DNA of 7,324 nt from an uncultured Cellvibrio sp. (GCA_946886255.1 CAMPIG010000243.1:1-7324), one strand, 5' to 3'. Counted from the first letter of the stretch, positions 1 to 6,124 are shown. The notes: generated by a model from the letters alone, not told the origin. Numbers and translations: made by a program.

Positions 1-156
1 GTGCATGTGTTTAATTCTGAAAACGGGGTACTAAGCGTTAATCAATTGGATCAATCATTGGCAGGGGATATTCTTGATAGCCGTATCGAGCTCATTGACG
101 ATCAAGTAATTAATACGGAAGAATTTGAGGCGCAGTTGTTGGCAATAAAATTATAA
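1..156 (+). CDS. 3' end of an unidentified gene (partial)
   Basis: Frame 1 is open from the first base to a TAA at 154-156, giving 51 residues that end in AQLLAIKL. The upstream part lies outside the window, so the GTG at position 1 need not be a start. The visible tail is acidic (for example ELIDDQ and NTEEFE), has no membrane segment and no motif I recognise. An alternative is a spurious open frame, but it is in a gene-sense orientation and ends 27 bases before a structured repeat, as a real 3' end might. No function is proposed. Confidence 0.55.
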   Translation: MHVFNSENGVLSVNQLDQSLAGDILDSRIELIDDQVINTEEFEAQLLAIKL

Positions 157-183
157 TCATTACGCAAAAGATAATTTCGGGAT

Positions 184-287
184 ATGGACTTCGGTATTGC
201 TTCTGAGACACGCCGTGAACCCATCCCTGGGGGCTCGTCACCAGCATCCCTGCTGGTGACGGTCTCAGAAGCAATACCGAATTCCAT
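184..287 (+). repeat. Cloverleaf-type nested inverted repeat, copy A
   Basis: The outer stem pairs 184-209 with 262-287. The inner 20 bp are perfect (190-209 with 262-281), then come one mismatch and five more pairs. Inside are a single-stranded ACGCCGTGAA (210-219), a small hairpin CCC-ATCCCT-GGG (220-231), the linker GGCT (232-235), and an 11-bp perfect hairpin (236-246 with 251-261) with loop TCCC. The second hairpin directly abuts the outer stem, so the fold is a three-way junction. It lies 27 bases after the stop of the upstream gene and reads in the same direction. From memory, comparable intergenic repeats with ATCC-type loops occur in many copies in Cellvibrio-, Saccharophagus- and Marinobacter-like genomes. 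Whether it is an RNA element, a terminator-like structure or a non-autonomous mobile repeat cannot be told from one locus. Confidence 0.85.
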
Positions 288-351
288 CGGCAAGTGTAGT
301 GGTATAAATGAGAAAAAAAGCAAACTTGACGCTAATAAGATGTGAGTTTGG
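288..351. other. Spacer between the two cloverleaf elements
   Basis: A 64-bp AT-rich stretch that separates the two inverted-repeat elements. It contains a run of seven A at 313-319 and a weak 6-bp inverted repeat (CAAACT at 321-326 with AGTTTG at 345-350). On the minus strand the A run reads as a T tract downstream of copy B, but it is more than 30 bases from that stem, so it does not make a classical intrinsic terminator. I see no gene or convincing promoter here. Confidence 0.5.
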
Positions 352-445
352 CGTTGGGGAAATAGGTTCGGAACCCTCAATTCAGGGATGAATTGAGGGA
401 GCTACAGGGACGTATTTATGCGTTTCCGAACCTATTTCCCCAACG
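352..445 (-). repeat. Cloverleaf-type nested inverted repeat, copy B
   Basis: The outer stem is a perfect 22-bp inverted repeat, 352-373 with 424-445. Read on the minus strand, the inside holds ACGCATAAA (423-415), a small hairpin TAC-GTCCCT-GTA (414-403), the linker GCT (402-400), and a 10-bp perfect hairpin (399-390 with 383-374) capped by ATCCCT that abuts the outer stem. The order and loops match copy A, while the stems differ in sequence but stay complementary. It lies 40 bases past the stop codon of the minus-strand DUF3299 gene and has the same orientation relative to that gene as copy A has to its own. Copies A and B are therefore inverted relative to each other. Confidence 0.85.
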
Positions 446-460
446 ACGAACGTACTACGA

Positions 461-490
461 AGTTAACAAAATGCTTACTGTTTTGTTACT
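461..490 (-). terminator. Weak AT-rich hairpin at the end of the DUF3299 gene
   Basis: AACAAAA (465-471) pairs with TTTTGTT (481-487) around a 9-base loop. The pairing can extend slightly with one bulged base. It overlaps the stop codon of the minus-strand gene at 486-488. The stem is nearly all A-T pairs and has no clear U tract after it, so terminator function is doubtful. The stronger structure at 352-445 lies immediately downstream. Confidence 0.2.
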
Positions 491-1127
491 CCTCCGTATA
501 CTCCACCATCGAATCCACCTTCATACTGTAAGCCGCCAAACCCAACTCATGCTCATGGGTTTCAATCTTCACCGTCCCACTTAACCAATACGGCGTATAC
601 AAATCCTCCAACGTAAAACCCTGCGGATACTCAACATAAATCAACTGATTCGGCGGCGGTGGCGGAACGTGAATACACGCCCCGAAATACGGAACCAGAA
701 AAAACGACGTGATAACCTGATCATCGTCATACTCCAGCGGCACGATATAACCCGCCAGGCGAATCTTGGTATTATTAAATTCTGGCCGCACATGGGTAGA
801 GGTTAACGCATCCTGCCAGGTGCGCCCGCCGGACGGCTTGGCCATGGCCTGCTCAATAGCACTGGTCACCTGATTCTCAAAATTGCTGGTGGTTGTTTGT
901 GGCGAATTGTTGGTCGTCGGCTGATCCATGGCCAACTCTTCTTCACTCAATGCAGTGTGATCCACCTGCGGCATGTTCATCAACAGTTTCAGGTCTTCCT
1001 CGGGCATCAAATCGGTCCACTCAACGGTGCGCGGGGACTTGGTGTTCGCAGAAGGTGTTTGCGCCAGGCAAACACCGCTGCACAAGGCAACTAACAGAAC
1101 GACTGAACAGAAGGGAGGTCTTGGCAT
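486..1127 (-). CDS. DUF3299 family exported protein
   Basis: A 213-residue protein. A signal peptide covers about residues 1-22 (hydrophobic SVVLLVALCSGVCLA, cleavage likely before QTPS), so it is probably periplasmic. A low-complexity N/T/Q-rich linker lies near residues 66-85. The C-terminal half carries the DUF3299 hallmarks: VEWTDLMP near residue 35, then IRLAGYIVPLE, the block VPYFGACIHVPPPPPNQ with a conserved Cys and His, and a sheet-rich tail. The biochemical role of the family is not established. It is often found beside an ABC ATPase and an FtsX-type permease, including the zinc-responsive zrg cluster of Vibrio cholerae as I recall it, and that pair is divergently encoded 94 bp away here. 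The ATG at 1125-1127 has no obvious Shine-Dalgarno sequence but is the start that gives a complete signal peptide. Confidence 0.88.
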   Translation of the reverse strand: MPRPPFCSVVLLVALCSGVCLAQTPSANTKSPRTVEWTDLMPEEDLKLLMNMPQVDHTALSEEELAMDQPTTNNSPQTTTSNFENQVTSAIEQAMAKPSGGRTWQDALTSTHVRPEFNNTKIRLAGYIVPLEYDDDQVITSFFLVPYFGACIHVPPPPPNQLIYVEYPQGFTLEDLYTPYWLSGTVKIETHEHELGLAAYSMKVDSMVEYTEE

Positions 1128-1160
1128 AGGCGTGATTCAACAGGGTTGGGGACAATGTGG

Positions 1161-1174
1161 GTTATGATAAGACA
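1161..1174 (+). promoter_or_regulatory. Possible Zur (zinc repressor) box
   Basis: GTTATGATAAGACA agrees at 11 of 14 positions with the Zur operator half of E. coli znuA/znuC as I remember it (GTTATAATATCACA), and it contains the dyad TTAT-G-ATAA. It overlaps the candidate -35 hexamer of the ABC operon, where a repressor would be effective. The support is the resemblance plus the zinc-associated gene neighbourhood. A match of this quality can occur by chance, so this is only a candidate. Confidence 0.25.
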
Positions 1175-1198
1175 AGTCTTCGACATCGTGTCTATAAA
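1169..1198 (+). promoter_or_regulatory. Candidate sigma-70 promoter of the ABC transporter operon
   Basis: AAGACA at 1169-1174 (four of six match to TTGACA) is followed after 18 bp by TATAAA at 1193-1198 (five of six match to TATAAT). A start site near 1205 would give a leader of about 20 bases before the ATPase start. It is the best such pair in the gap. Confidence 0.35.
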
Positions 1199-1221
1199 AA
1201 ATTCCGGCTGATCAAATTTTT

Positions 1222-1926
1222 GTGATGATGATAAATACCGAACCTGCTTTTGCCCTGCGCGACCTCAATTTTCGGTGGTCGGTTGCCGAGCCGCCTGTGG
1301 TGCAGATTCCCGCACTGGATATTGCGCGCGGCGAGCGCGTATTTTTGTACGGCCCCTCCGGTTCCGGCAAGACGACGTTACTGAACTTGTTGGCCGGGGT
1401 TATCAAACCCCAAAGCGGACAGCTGCGGGTGTTAGGGCAGTCGTTTGATCAACTCTCGCAACGTCAGCGTGACAAATTTCGCGCGCGTCACATCGGTGTC
1501 ATCTTTCAGCAATTCAATCTTATTCCTTACCTTGATCTATTGGATAACGTATTGTTAAGTGCGCACTTTGCCGGCATACCATTGCCAGCGGCGCGACAGC
1601 GTGCGCAACAATTGTTGGACGCGTTAGGTTTATCTAAAAGCCTGCTCAACCAATCCGCGCGACAGCTCAGTGTCGGTCAACAACAACGCGTGGCAGTTGC
1701 GCGCGCGCTGGTAACCCAGCCGGAGATTTTGATTGCCGATGAACCAACCTCTGCGCTGGATAGCGATAGCCGCGCCGCGTTCATGCACGTATTGTTAGAC
1801 ACCGCCGCAGACATTAATTGCACCATCGTGTTTGTCAGCCACGACCGCAGCCTGCAAGAATTTTTTTCGCGCGCGGTGGATATACGTACATTAGGTAAAA
1901 CCGCTGTGGAGAAAACGTTATGCTGA
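1222..1926 (+). CDS. ABC transporter ATP-binding protein (LolD/MacB type)
   Basis: A 234-residue cytoplasmic ATPase that would power the permease encoded next. The nucleotide-binding motifs are intact and in order: Walker A GPSGSGKTT (44-52), Q-loop FQQFNL (95-100), signature LSVGQQQR (149-156), Walker B ILIADEP with catalytic Glu174 (169-175), D-loop SALD (177-180) and H-loop VSHD with His207. Length and motif spelling fit the LolD/MacB/FtsE branch that pairs with FtsX-like permeases, rather than classical importers. The start is ambiguous: GTG 1222, ATG 1225 and ATG 1228 are consecutive in-frame codons and none has a clear Shine-Dalgarno sequence, so the true N-terminus may be one or two residues shorter. 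In the neighbourhood of DUF3299 it is probably the ZrgB-like component. The transported substrate is unknown. Confidence 0.93.
   Translation: MMMINTEPAFALRDLNFRWSVAEPPVVQIPALDIARGERVFLYGPSGSGKTTLLNLLAGVIKPQSGQLRVLGQSFDQLSQRQRDKFRARHIGVIFQQFNLIPYLDLLDNVLLSAHFAGIPLPAARQRAQQLLDALGLSKSLLNQSARQLSVGQQQRVAVARALVTQPEILIADEPTSALDSDSRAAFMHVLLDTAADINCTIVFVSHDRSLQEFFSRAVDIRTLGKTAVEKTLC
1908..1912 (+). promoter_or_regulatory. Ribosome binding site of the permease gene
   Basis: GGAGA lies 7 nt before the ATG at 1920, inside the last codons of the ATPase gene. Together with the overlapping ATGCTGA (1920-1926) it supports the start at 1920 and translational coupling of the two genes. Confidence 0.6.
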
Positions 1927-3176
1927 TTAAGCTGGCGCGCCTCAGCGTGTGGAATCGCCGCACCACTGCATCCTTAACCCTGGTATCGTTGATCATCAGC
2001 GTAGCGCTGATGTTAGGAATTGATCACCTGCGTGTACAGGCGAAAAAAAGTTTCAGCCAAACCTTGTCGGGCACGGACATGATCGTCGGTGCGCGTTCGG
2101 GGCAATTGAATTTGCTGTTGTATTCCGTGTTCCGCATCGGCAACGCCACCAACAATATTACCTGGCAAAGTTATCAGGAGTTGAGTCGCCACAGCGCCGT
2201 CGAGTGGACCGTGCCGTTATCGTTAGGCGACTCCCATCGCGGCTATCGCGTGCTGGGAACAACGGCCGCTTACTTCGAACATTATCGCTACGGCCAACAG
2301 CGGCCGCTGATATTTGCCGAAGGCAACGTATTTGCCGGTGTCTACGATGCAGTGCTCGGTGCAGAGGTTGCGCGCAAACTGAAATACACACTGGGCGATG
2401 AACTGGTGTTAGCTCACGGCAGCGGTGCAGTGAATTTGCATCACCATGATGACAAGCCGTTCCGCGTGACAGGCATTTTACAGCCGACAGGTACGCCAGT
2501 GGATCGCACAGTTCATATCAGTCTGGCCGGTATTGAAGCGATTCATCTTGATTGGCAGCAAGGTATGCCGATTCCTGGCACCGCGATCTCGGCAGAAGCA
2601 GCATTGCAACAGGATCTTACGCCCAACAATATCACCGCCATTCTGGTGGGTTTAAAATCCCGCGCGGCGACGTTTACCGTACAACGCCAGGTAAATCAGT
2701 ATCCGCACGAACCTTTGTTAGCGATACTCCCTGGCGTTGCACTCACCGAACTCTGGCAAATGTTGAGCATGGTGGAAAACGTGTTGTACCTGATTTCTAT
2801 TATGGTGTTATTGGCGGTGTTAACCGGCATGATGACCAGCTTGTTAGCGTCGATGAATGAGCGACAACGGGAGATTGCTATCTTGCGCGCGGTGGGTGCC
2901 GGTGCGGGTTATTTATTTTTATTGATTGAGCTGGAAGTGCTTCTGTTGATTGTGCTCGCCCTGGCTGGGGGAATGTTATTGTTGACCGGCAGTTTGTGGA
3001 TTGCGCAGCCTGTGTTAGCCGAGCAGTTTGGCTTGTTTGTTGATGTCAATCCTCTGCAACCGCAAACGTTTTATCTACTCGGTGGTATTGTCGGTGTGGC
3101 GCTTTTGATGGGGCTAATTCCGGCGTTGAGCGCTTATCGTCGCGCGTTAAGCGATGGCTTGGCGCAACGTTTGTAA
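1920..3176 (+). CDS. FtsX/MacB-type ABC transporter permease
   Basis: A 418-residue inner-membrane permease with the usual FtsX topology. TM1 is near residues 18-36. A large periplasmic domain of about 250 residues follows, then TM2 (about 288-309), TM3 (about 332-356) and TM4 (about 383-405). The cytoplasmic loop NERQREIAILRAVGA (313-327) is the typical FtsX-family coupling motif that contacts the ATPase. The periplasmic domain begins with the conserved stretch GTDMIVGARSGQ and contains an unusual HHHDD cluster (residues 174-178), a possible metal-binding site. Its start overlaps the ATPase stop by 7 nt, so the two form one operon. Family members mostly act as mechanotransmitters or extrude lipoproteins and other molecules; members beside DUF3299 are tied to zinc acquisition in Vibrio. 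Substrate and direction are inferred only from context. Confidence 0.93.
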   Translation: MLIKLARLSVWNRRTTASLTLVSLIISVALMLGIDHLRVQAKKSFSQTLSGTDMIVGARSGQLNLLLYSVFRIGNATNNITWQSYQELSRHSAVEWTVPLSLGDSHRGYRVLGTTAAYFEHYRYGQQRPLIFAEGNVFAGVYDAVLGAEVARKLKYTLGDELVLAHGSGAVNLHHHDDKPFRVTGILQPTGTPVDRTVHISLAGIEAIHLDWQQGMPIPGTAISAEAALQQDLTPNNITAILVGLKSRAATFTVQRQVNQYPHEPLLAILPGVALTELWQMLSMVENVLYLISIMVLLAVLTGMMTSLLASMNERQREIAILRAVGAGAGYLFLLIELEVLLLIVLALAGGMLLLTGSLWIAQPVLAEQFGLFVDVNPLQPQTFYLLGGIVGVALLMGLIPALSAYRRALSDGLAQRL

Positions 3177-3184
3177 TTTAGCTT
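3177..3184. other. 8-bp junction between convergent genes
   Basis: Only eight bases separate the permease stop (3174-3176) from the stop of the minus-strand kinase gene (3185-3187). No hairpin with a U tract is visible at or near the junction, so transcripts from the two sides may run into each other's 3' ends. Confidence 0.8.
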
Positions 3185-5269
3185 TTAACTGATGATCGGC
3201 GGAAAAATAATTTCAAACTCCACGCCGCTATTGTCCGCGCGATTGCGCGCACTGACCCGCGCGTGATGCACTTCAACAATCAAGCGCACAATATGTAAGC
3301 CCAACCCCAAGTGAATCTTGTTGTCGTTTTGTTTATCCCTGGATTCACGGATAGATACCAACGAATCGAATAATTGGCTCTGCATCTTTTGTGGGAGCAG
3401 CGGACCATCGTTGCTCACCGTCAACACAACCTGCTCCTTGTGTTTGCGCAGTGAAAAAACAATTTTCCCCTCTGCCGGACAAAAATCACAAGCATTATCG
3501 AACAGCTTGTCGATCATCTGCACAATCAAATCGGCTGAGCCGTGAATAACAAAGGGTTCATTCGCAGGAATATCTGACACCACGTGTTGCTGCGCGATAT
3601 CTCGATAGGCGAGGGCCAACTCGTGAATCACTTTATCCAGGGGCACCGGTTCCATCTCGGTGGTGCGAATGCTTTCTTCCACGCGGCTTGCGGAACTGAT
3701 CGCATTGAGGATCGCGGAAAGCCGTTGCGACCCTTCCTGCGCACGCGTCGCAAACACTTTTGCCTGCGCATCCAGTTTTTCATTGTCGAGGTTGTCAAGG
3801 GAACTGCGCACCACCGCGAGCGGCGTGCGTAGTTCATGGGACAGCTTATTGGAAAGGGTGCGTAAGTAATCCGTGTATTCCTGCAAGCGGGCCAGCAGTT
3901 GTGCGTAGCTGCGATTCAGATCACCAATCTCATCCTGTGCCTTGGATACCGGAAATTGATTCTCCAGTTTTCCGTCCTCGCGCATGGCGGTGTCAGCCGC
4001 TTCACTCAAGCGGCGAATGCGCAACGACAACCAGGTCGCATAAGCCACTAATCCTGCGCCGGCAACCAGCGTCGCCAGCAAGGTATAAAACATCAAGCGT
4101 TGAAATGCATTGTTGGTGAGTGACAGAATGCTGGCACTGGTTTGTTCAACCACCACGGTTCCGATGATGCGCGTCTGGCGCACGATCGGCACAACGGCGC
4201 GCCCCAGGTTGTGCACGCCGTATTGATACCAGGTGCGTGCGTTATCGCCGTTAAGCGCCTGCTGAATTTCCGGCGCGTCCAGGCGGCCGGTAAATTGTGG
4301 TGTATCCAGCGGTGGCAAATCGGTGCGGGTAAATAAATTGCGCATTAACCAGGCCAGTAAGCCATTTTCTTCGACAGGCAATTTAGTCGGTGATTGCAAG
4401 CGACCGGCTTCGGCAATCAGCCATTGGTTGCGACCGGTAATGCGTAAACGCAAATCCTGCCCGGCAAACACCTCCAGGGCATCGGCGAGCACGGCATTTT
4501 GTTTTACCAAAGGTTTAGGATTATCCGTGCGTTTTATCGAGCCCAGCCAAGCGCCGGTAGTCGTCGCATTACTGGCCGTGCTGTGATTAACCGCCGCGAC
4601 ACTTAAATACCCGTGGGTCATAGCGAGCGGTAACTGCAACTCCAGTTGATAACCCTGCTCGCGCTCCTGCCACACACCTTTTATGCGATGTTCGCGTACA
4701 TAACGGGTAACGCGTTCACCATATTCGTTGTAATCGGGCGTTGCGGCGTGCGCATTGATCATACCCGGTGCGCTGGTGTTAACTAAAAAATCCTGCGCAT
4801 TGCCTTCAGTATCGTGCATGCGCAGTACCAGATGATCACTTTGCGTCGGCGCTTCAAAGCCAGGGTTGTAATACAACATGTGGGCATCATCGACACGAAT
4901 AAATAAATACAAATCCTTGTCGTGACTCGCCGCTTGCAGGTGTAATCCAAACGATGGATTGCCCCACTGCATACCCTCGAATTCCCGATGCCGCCATTCG
5001 TCGTCGTAGCCATCGAGAATGGCCGGTGCAGGAAAGGGATGCGCGTAAATTTGATCAGTGGCATACACCTGGGCCGCCGGTTGTTGCAATTCCTCTAACA
5101 GCGCCGGTTCATTACTAATACGGTTGGCCACTGCTTGCGCACTGGCCAGTAGTGCGATGCTTTGGCCTTGGCGCAATGCGTCTTCCATCTCACGAATATA
5201 TTGGCAACCGGCCCAGGGCAAACTCAGCCCGAGCAAACTCACCAGCAATAATTGACGACGCAAGCGCAT
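3185..5269 (-). CDS. pdsS: Sensor histidine kinase of the proteobacterial dedicated sortase system
   Basis: A 694-residue membrane kinase. Residues 5-22 form an N-terminal membrane segment. Residues about 78-250 resemble a CBM9/DOMON-like domain (AILDGYDDEW, LYLFIRVDDAH, SDHLVL, GYQLELQLPL). A second extracytoplasmic stretch (about 275-390) ends in a Cache-like VRQTRIIGTVVVEQ. TM2 is at 392-414, followed by a HAMP region (about 415-465). The HisKA box has phosphoacceptor His478 (LSHELRTPL). The ATPase domain has the N box LFDNACDF (Asn592), SNDGPLLP (620-626) in place of the usual DxGxG, and HLGLGLHIV (653-661). Layout and motif spelling match the dedicated sortase-system kinase family (TIGR03785 as I recall). 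The start at 5267-5269 lies 2 bp after the regulator stop, implying coupled translation. C22 in PWAGC is lipobox-like but lacks the usual Leu at -3. Confidence 0.9.
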   Translation of the reverse strand: MRLRRQLLLVSLLGLSLPWAGCQYIREMEDALRQGQSIALLASAQAVANRISNEPALLEELQQPAAQVYATDQIYAHPFPAPAILDGYDDEWRHREFEGMQWGNPSFGLHLQAASHDKDLYLFIRVDDAHMLYYNPGFEAPTQSDHLVLRMHDTEGNAQDFLVNTSAPGMINAHAATPDYNEYGERVTRYVREHRIKGVWQEREQGYQLELQLPLAMTHGYLSVAAVNHSTASNATTTGAWLGSIKRTDNPKPLVKQNAVLADALEVFAGQDLRLRITGRNQWLIAEAGRLQSPTKLPVEENGLLAWLMRNLFTRTDLPPLDTPQFTGRLDAPEIQQALNGDNARTWYQYGVHNLGRAVVPIVRQTRIIGTVVVEQTSASILSLTNNAFQRLMFYTLLATLVAGAGLVAYATWLSLRIRRLSEAADTAMREDGKLENQFPVSKAQDEIGDLNRSYAQLLARLQEYTDYLRTLSNKLSHELRTPLAVVRSSLDNLDNEKLDAQAKVFATRAQEGSQRLSAILNAISSASRVEESIRTTEMEPVPLDKVIHELALAYRDIAQQHVVSDIPANEPFVIHGSADLIVQMIDKLFDNACDFCPAEGKIVFSLRKHKEQVVLTVSNDGPLLPQKMQSQLFDSLVSIRESRDKQNDNKIHLGLGLHIVRLIVEVHHARVSARNRADNSGVEFEIIFPPIIS

Positions 5270-5271
5270 GG

Positions 5272-5970
5272 TTATTGTTCGTCCCAGCGGTAGCCCATAC
5301 CGTAAGCGGTTTTTACCGCATCAAATTGCTCGTCGAGGCGCAGAAACTTTTTACGAATGCGTTTGATATGCGAGGTGATGGTGTTGTCATCAAGCACGAC
5401 GTTGGCGGCGTCCATCAATTGCTGGCGGTTTTTCACATGGCCGGGATGCTTGCTGAGCGCGTGGACGATCCACAATTCGGTCACGGTCAGGTCCACTGGT
5501 TGATCAGCCCAGTGGACGCTCATGCGATCCATATTCAACAATAATTTTCCGCGCTGCAAAATTTCTTCACTGGGTTGCGCGTCGGGTTTGCGCAAGGCAT
5601 CCACGCGGCGAAACAACGCCACGATACGCGCAAGCATGTGCGGCTGGCTGATATCTTTAGTGAGGTAATCGTCGGCACCCAGGCGCAAACCGGACACCAC
5701 ATCGAATTCGCTGTCGCGCGCGGTTAAAAAAATAATCGGCAGCGCCGGCGCTTTGCTGCGCAAGTCGCGACACAATTCAAACCCGCCTTCAATGTCATCG
5801 CCCAAGCCTACGTCGATGATCGCCAGGTCCGGCAAACTTTTGTTAAACGCGGCCAAAGCGTCGGGGCGGTTGTGGTAGAGGCTCACGCTGTAACCCTGGC
5901 GGGTGAGCGCATCGCGGTAGTTATGGGCGAGGGCGATTTCGTCTTCAACGATGGCGATGTGGCGGGCCAT
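5272..5970 (-). CDS. pdsR: OmpR-family response regulator of the proteobacterial dedicated sortase system
   Basis: A 232-residue cytoplasmic transcription factor. The receiver domain (about 3-120) has the acidic pocket E9/D10, phosphoacceptor Asp53 (LAIIDVGLGDD), Thr83 (FLTARDSE) and Lys105 (DDYLTKDIS), so all catalytic residues are present. A winged-helix DNA-binding domain follows (about 135-230), ending in the recognition-helix and wing motifs NTITSHIKRIRKKF and YGMGYRWDEQ. The pairing with the adjacent kinase and the divergent VIT-VWA gene matches the dedicated sortase system regulator. It is the first gene of a two-gene operon with the kinase. The start at 5968-5970 is supported by AAAGGA at 5976-5981, 5 nt upstream. 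Its likely targets include its own promoter and that of the divergent sortase target gene. Confidence 0.93.
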   Translation of the reverse strand: MARHIAIVEDEIALAHNYRDALTRQGYSVSLYHNRPDALAAFNKSLPDLAIIDVGLGDDIEGGFELCRDLRSKAPALPIIFLTARDSEFDVVSGLRLGADDYLTKDISQPHMLARIVALFRRVDALRKPDAQPSEEILQRGKLLLNMDRMSVHWADQPVDLTVTELWIVHALSKHPGHVKNRQQLMDAANVVLDDNTITSHIKRIRKKFLRLDEQFDAVKTAYGMGYRWDEQ

Positions 5971-5975
5971 GGGTG

Positions 5976-5981
5976 TCCTTT
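5976..5981 (-). promoter_or_regulatory. Ribosome binding site of the response regulator gene
   Basis: On the minus strand AAAGGA is followed by 5 nt (CACCC) and the ATG at 5968-5970. It is a good Shine-Dalgarno match and fixes the regulator start. Confidence 0.7.
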
Positions 5982-6080
5982 GCGGTTGATAGGGTGGTGT
6001 CGGATTACGCCGCGGTGCGGCTAATGCGACCTACGAATGGTGATGGATTTTAATGGAGAAAAATGGCTGCGAAAGGTTTT

Positions 6081-6100
6081 GCCACAATTCGCCATAATTG
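6081..6100 (+). promoter_or_regulatory. Candidate tandem operator for the response regulator
   Basis: GCCACAATTC is followed directly by GCCATAATTG. The two 10-bp units match at 8 of 10 positions, with one helical turn between them. OmpR/PhoB-type regulators usually bind tandem repeats in the same helical phase, typically about 11 bp apart, so the 10-bp period is close but not exact. The same bases also form a CAATT/AATTG dyad. The assignment to this regulator is inferred from position. Confidence 0.3.
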
Positions 6101-6124
6101 ATCACCGGTTTTGCGTTTTTTGTC

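Larger units (their letters stand above)
1128..1221. promoter_or_regulatory. Divergent promoter region between DUF3299 and ABC transporter genes
   Basis: This 94-bp gap must contain the promoters for both outward-facing transcription units. The plausible plus-strand promoter and the Zur-like sequence inside it are listed separately. For the minus strand the best hexamers I can find are TAGACA and TATCAT with a poor 19-bp spacing, so I do not call a minus-strand promoter with confidence. Confidence 0.5.

Noticed and set aside
184..287. tRNA or other known RNA gene
   Set aside because: The cloverleaf-like fold has a 20-26 bp outer stem and only two inner arms, with none of the conserved tRNA sequences.
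102..380. 92-residue open frame on the minus strand
   Set aside because: It runs through both inverted-repeat elements and starts within the palindromic arm of copy B; the frame is a by-product of the repeats and has no ribosome binding site or recognisable domain.
184..445. CRISPR array or insertion sequence
   Set aside because: There are only two diverged inverted elements, with no regularly spaced direct repeats, no transposase frame and no target-site duplication that I can see.
393..584. 63-residue open frame on the plus strand
   Set aside because: It starts inside copy B and overlaps the 3' end of the DUF3299 gene on the opposite strand.
893..1167. Three overlapping plus-strand frames of 64-78 residues
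   Set aside because: All are antisense to the signal peptide and linker of the well-supported DUF3299 gene.
2552..2860. 102-residue plus-strand frame
   Set aside because: It lies entirely within the permease gene in another frame and resembles nothing known.
3760..4119. 119-residue plus-strand frame
   Set aside because: It is antisense to the HAMP and HisKA region of the kinase; its cysteine- and proline-rich composition is typical of a shadow frame.
5152..5544. 130-residue plus-strand frame
   Set aside because: It is antisense across the regulator-kinase junction, which is tightly packed coding sequence on the minus strand.
6063..6101. Short frame starting ATGGCTGCGAAAGG after GGAGAAAA
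   Set aside because: It has a good-looking ribosome binding site but ends after 12 codons; there is no evidence that it acts as a leader peptide.
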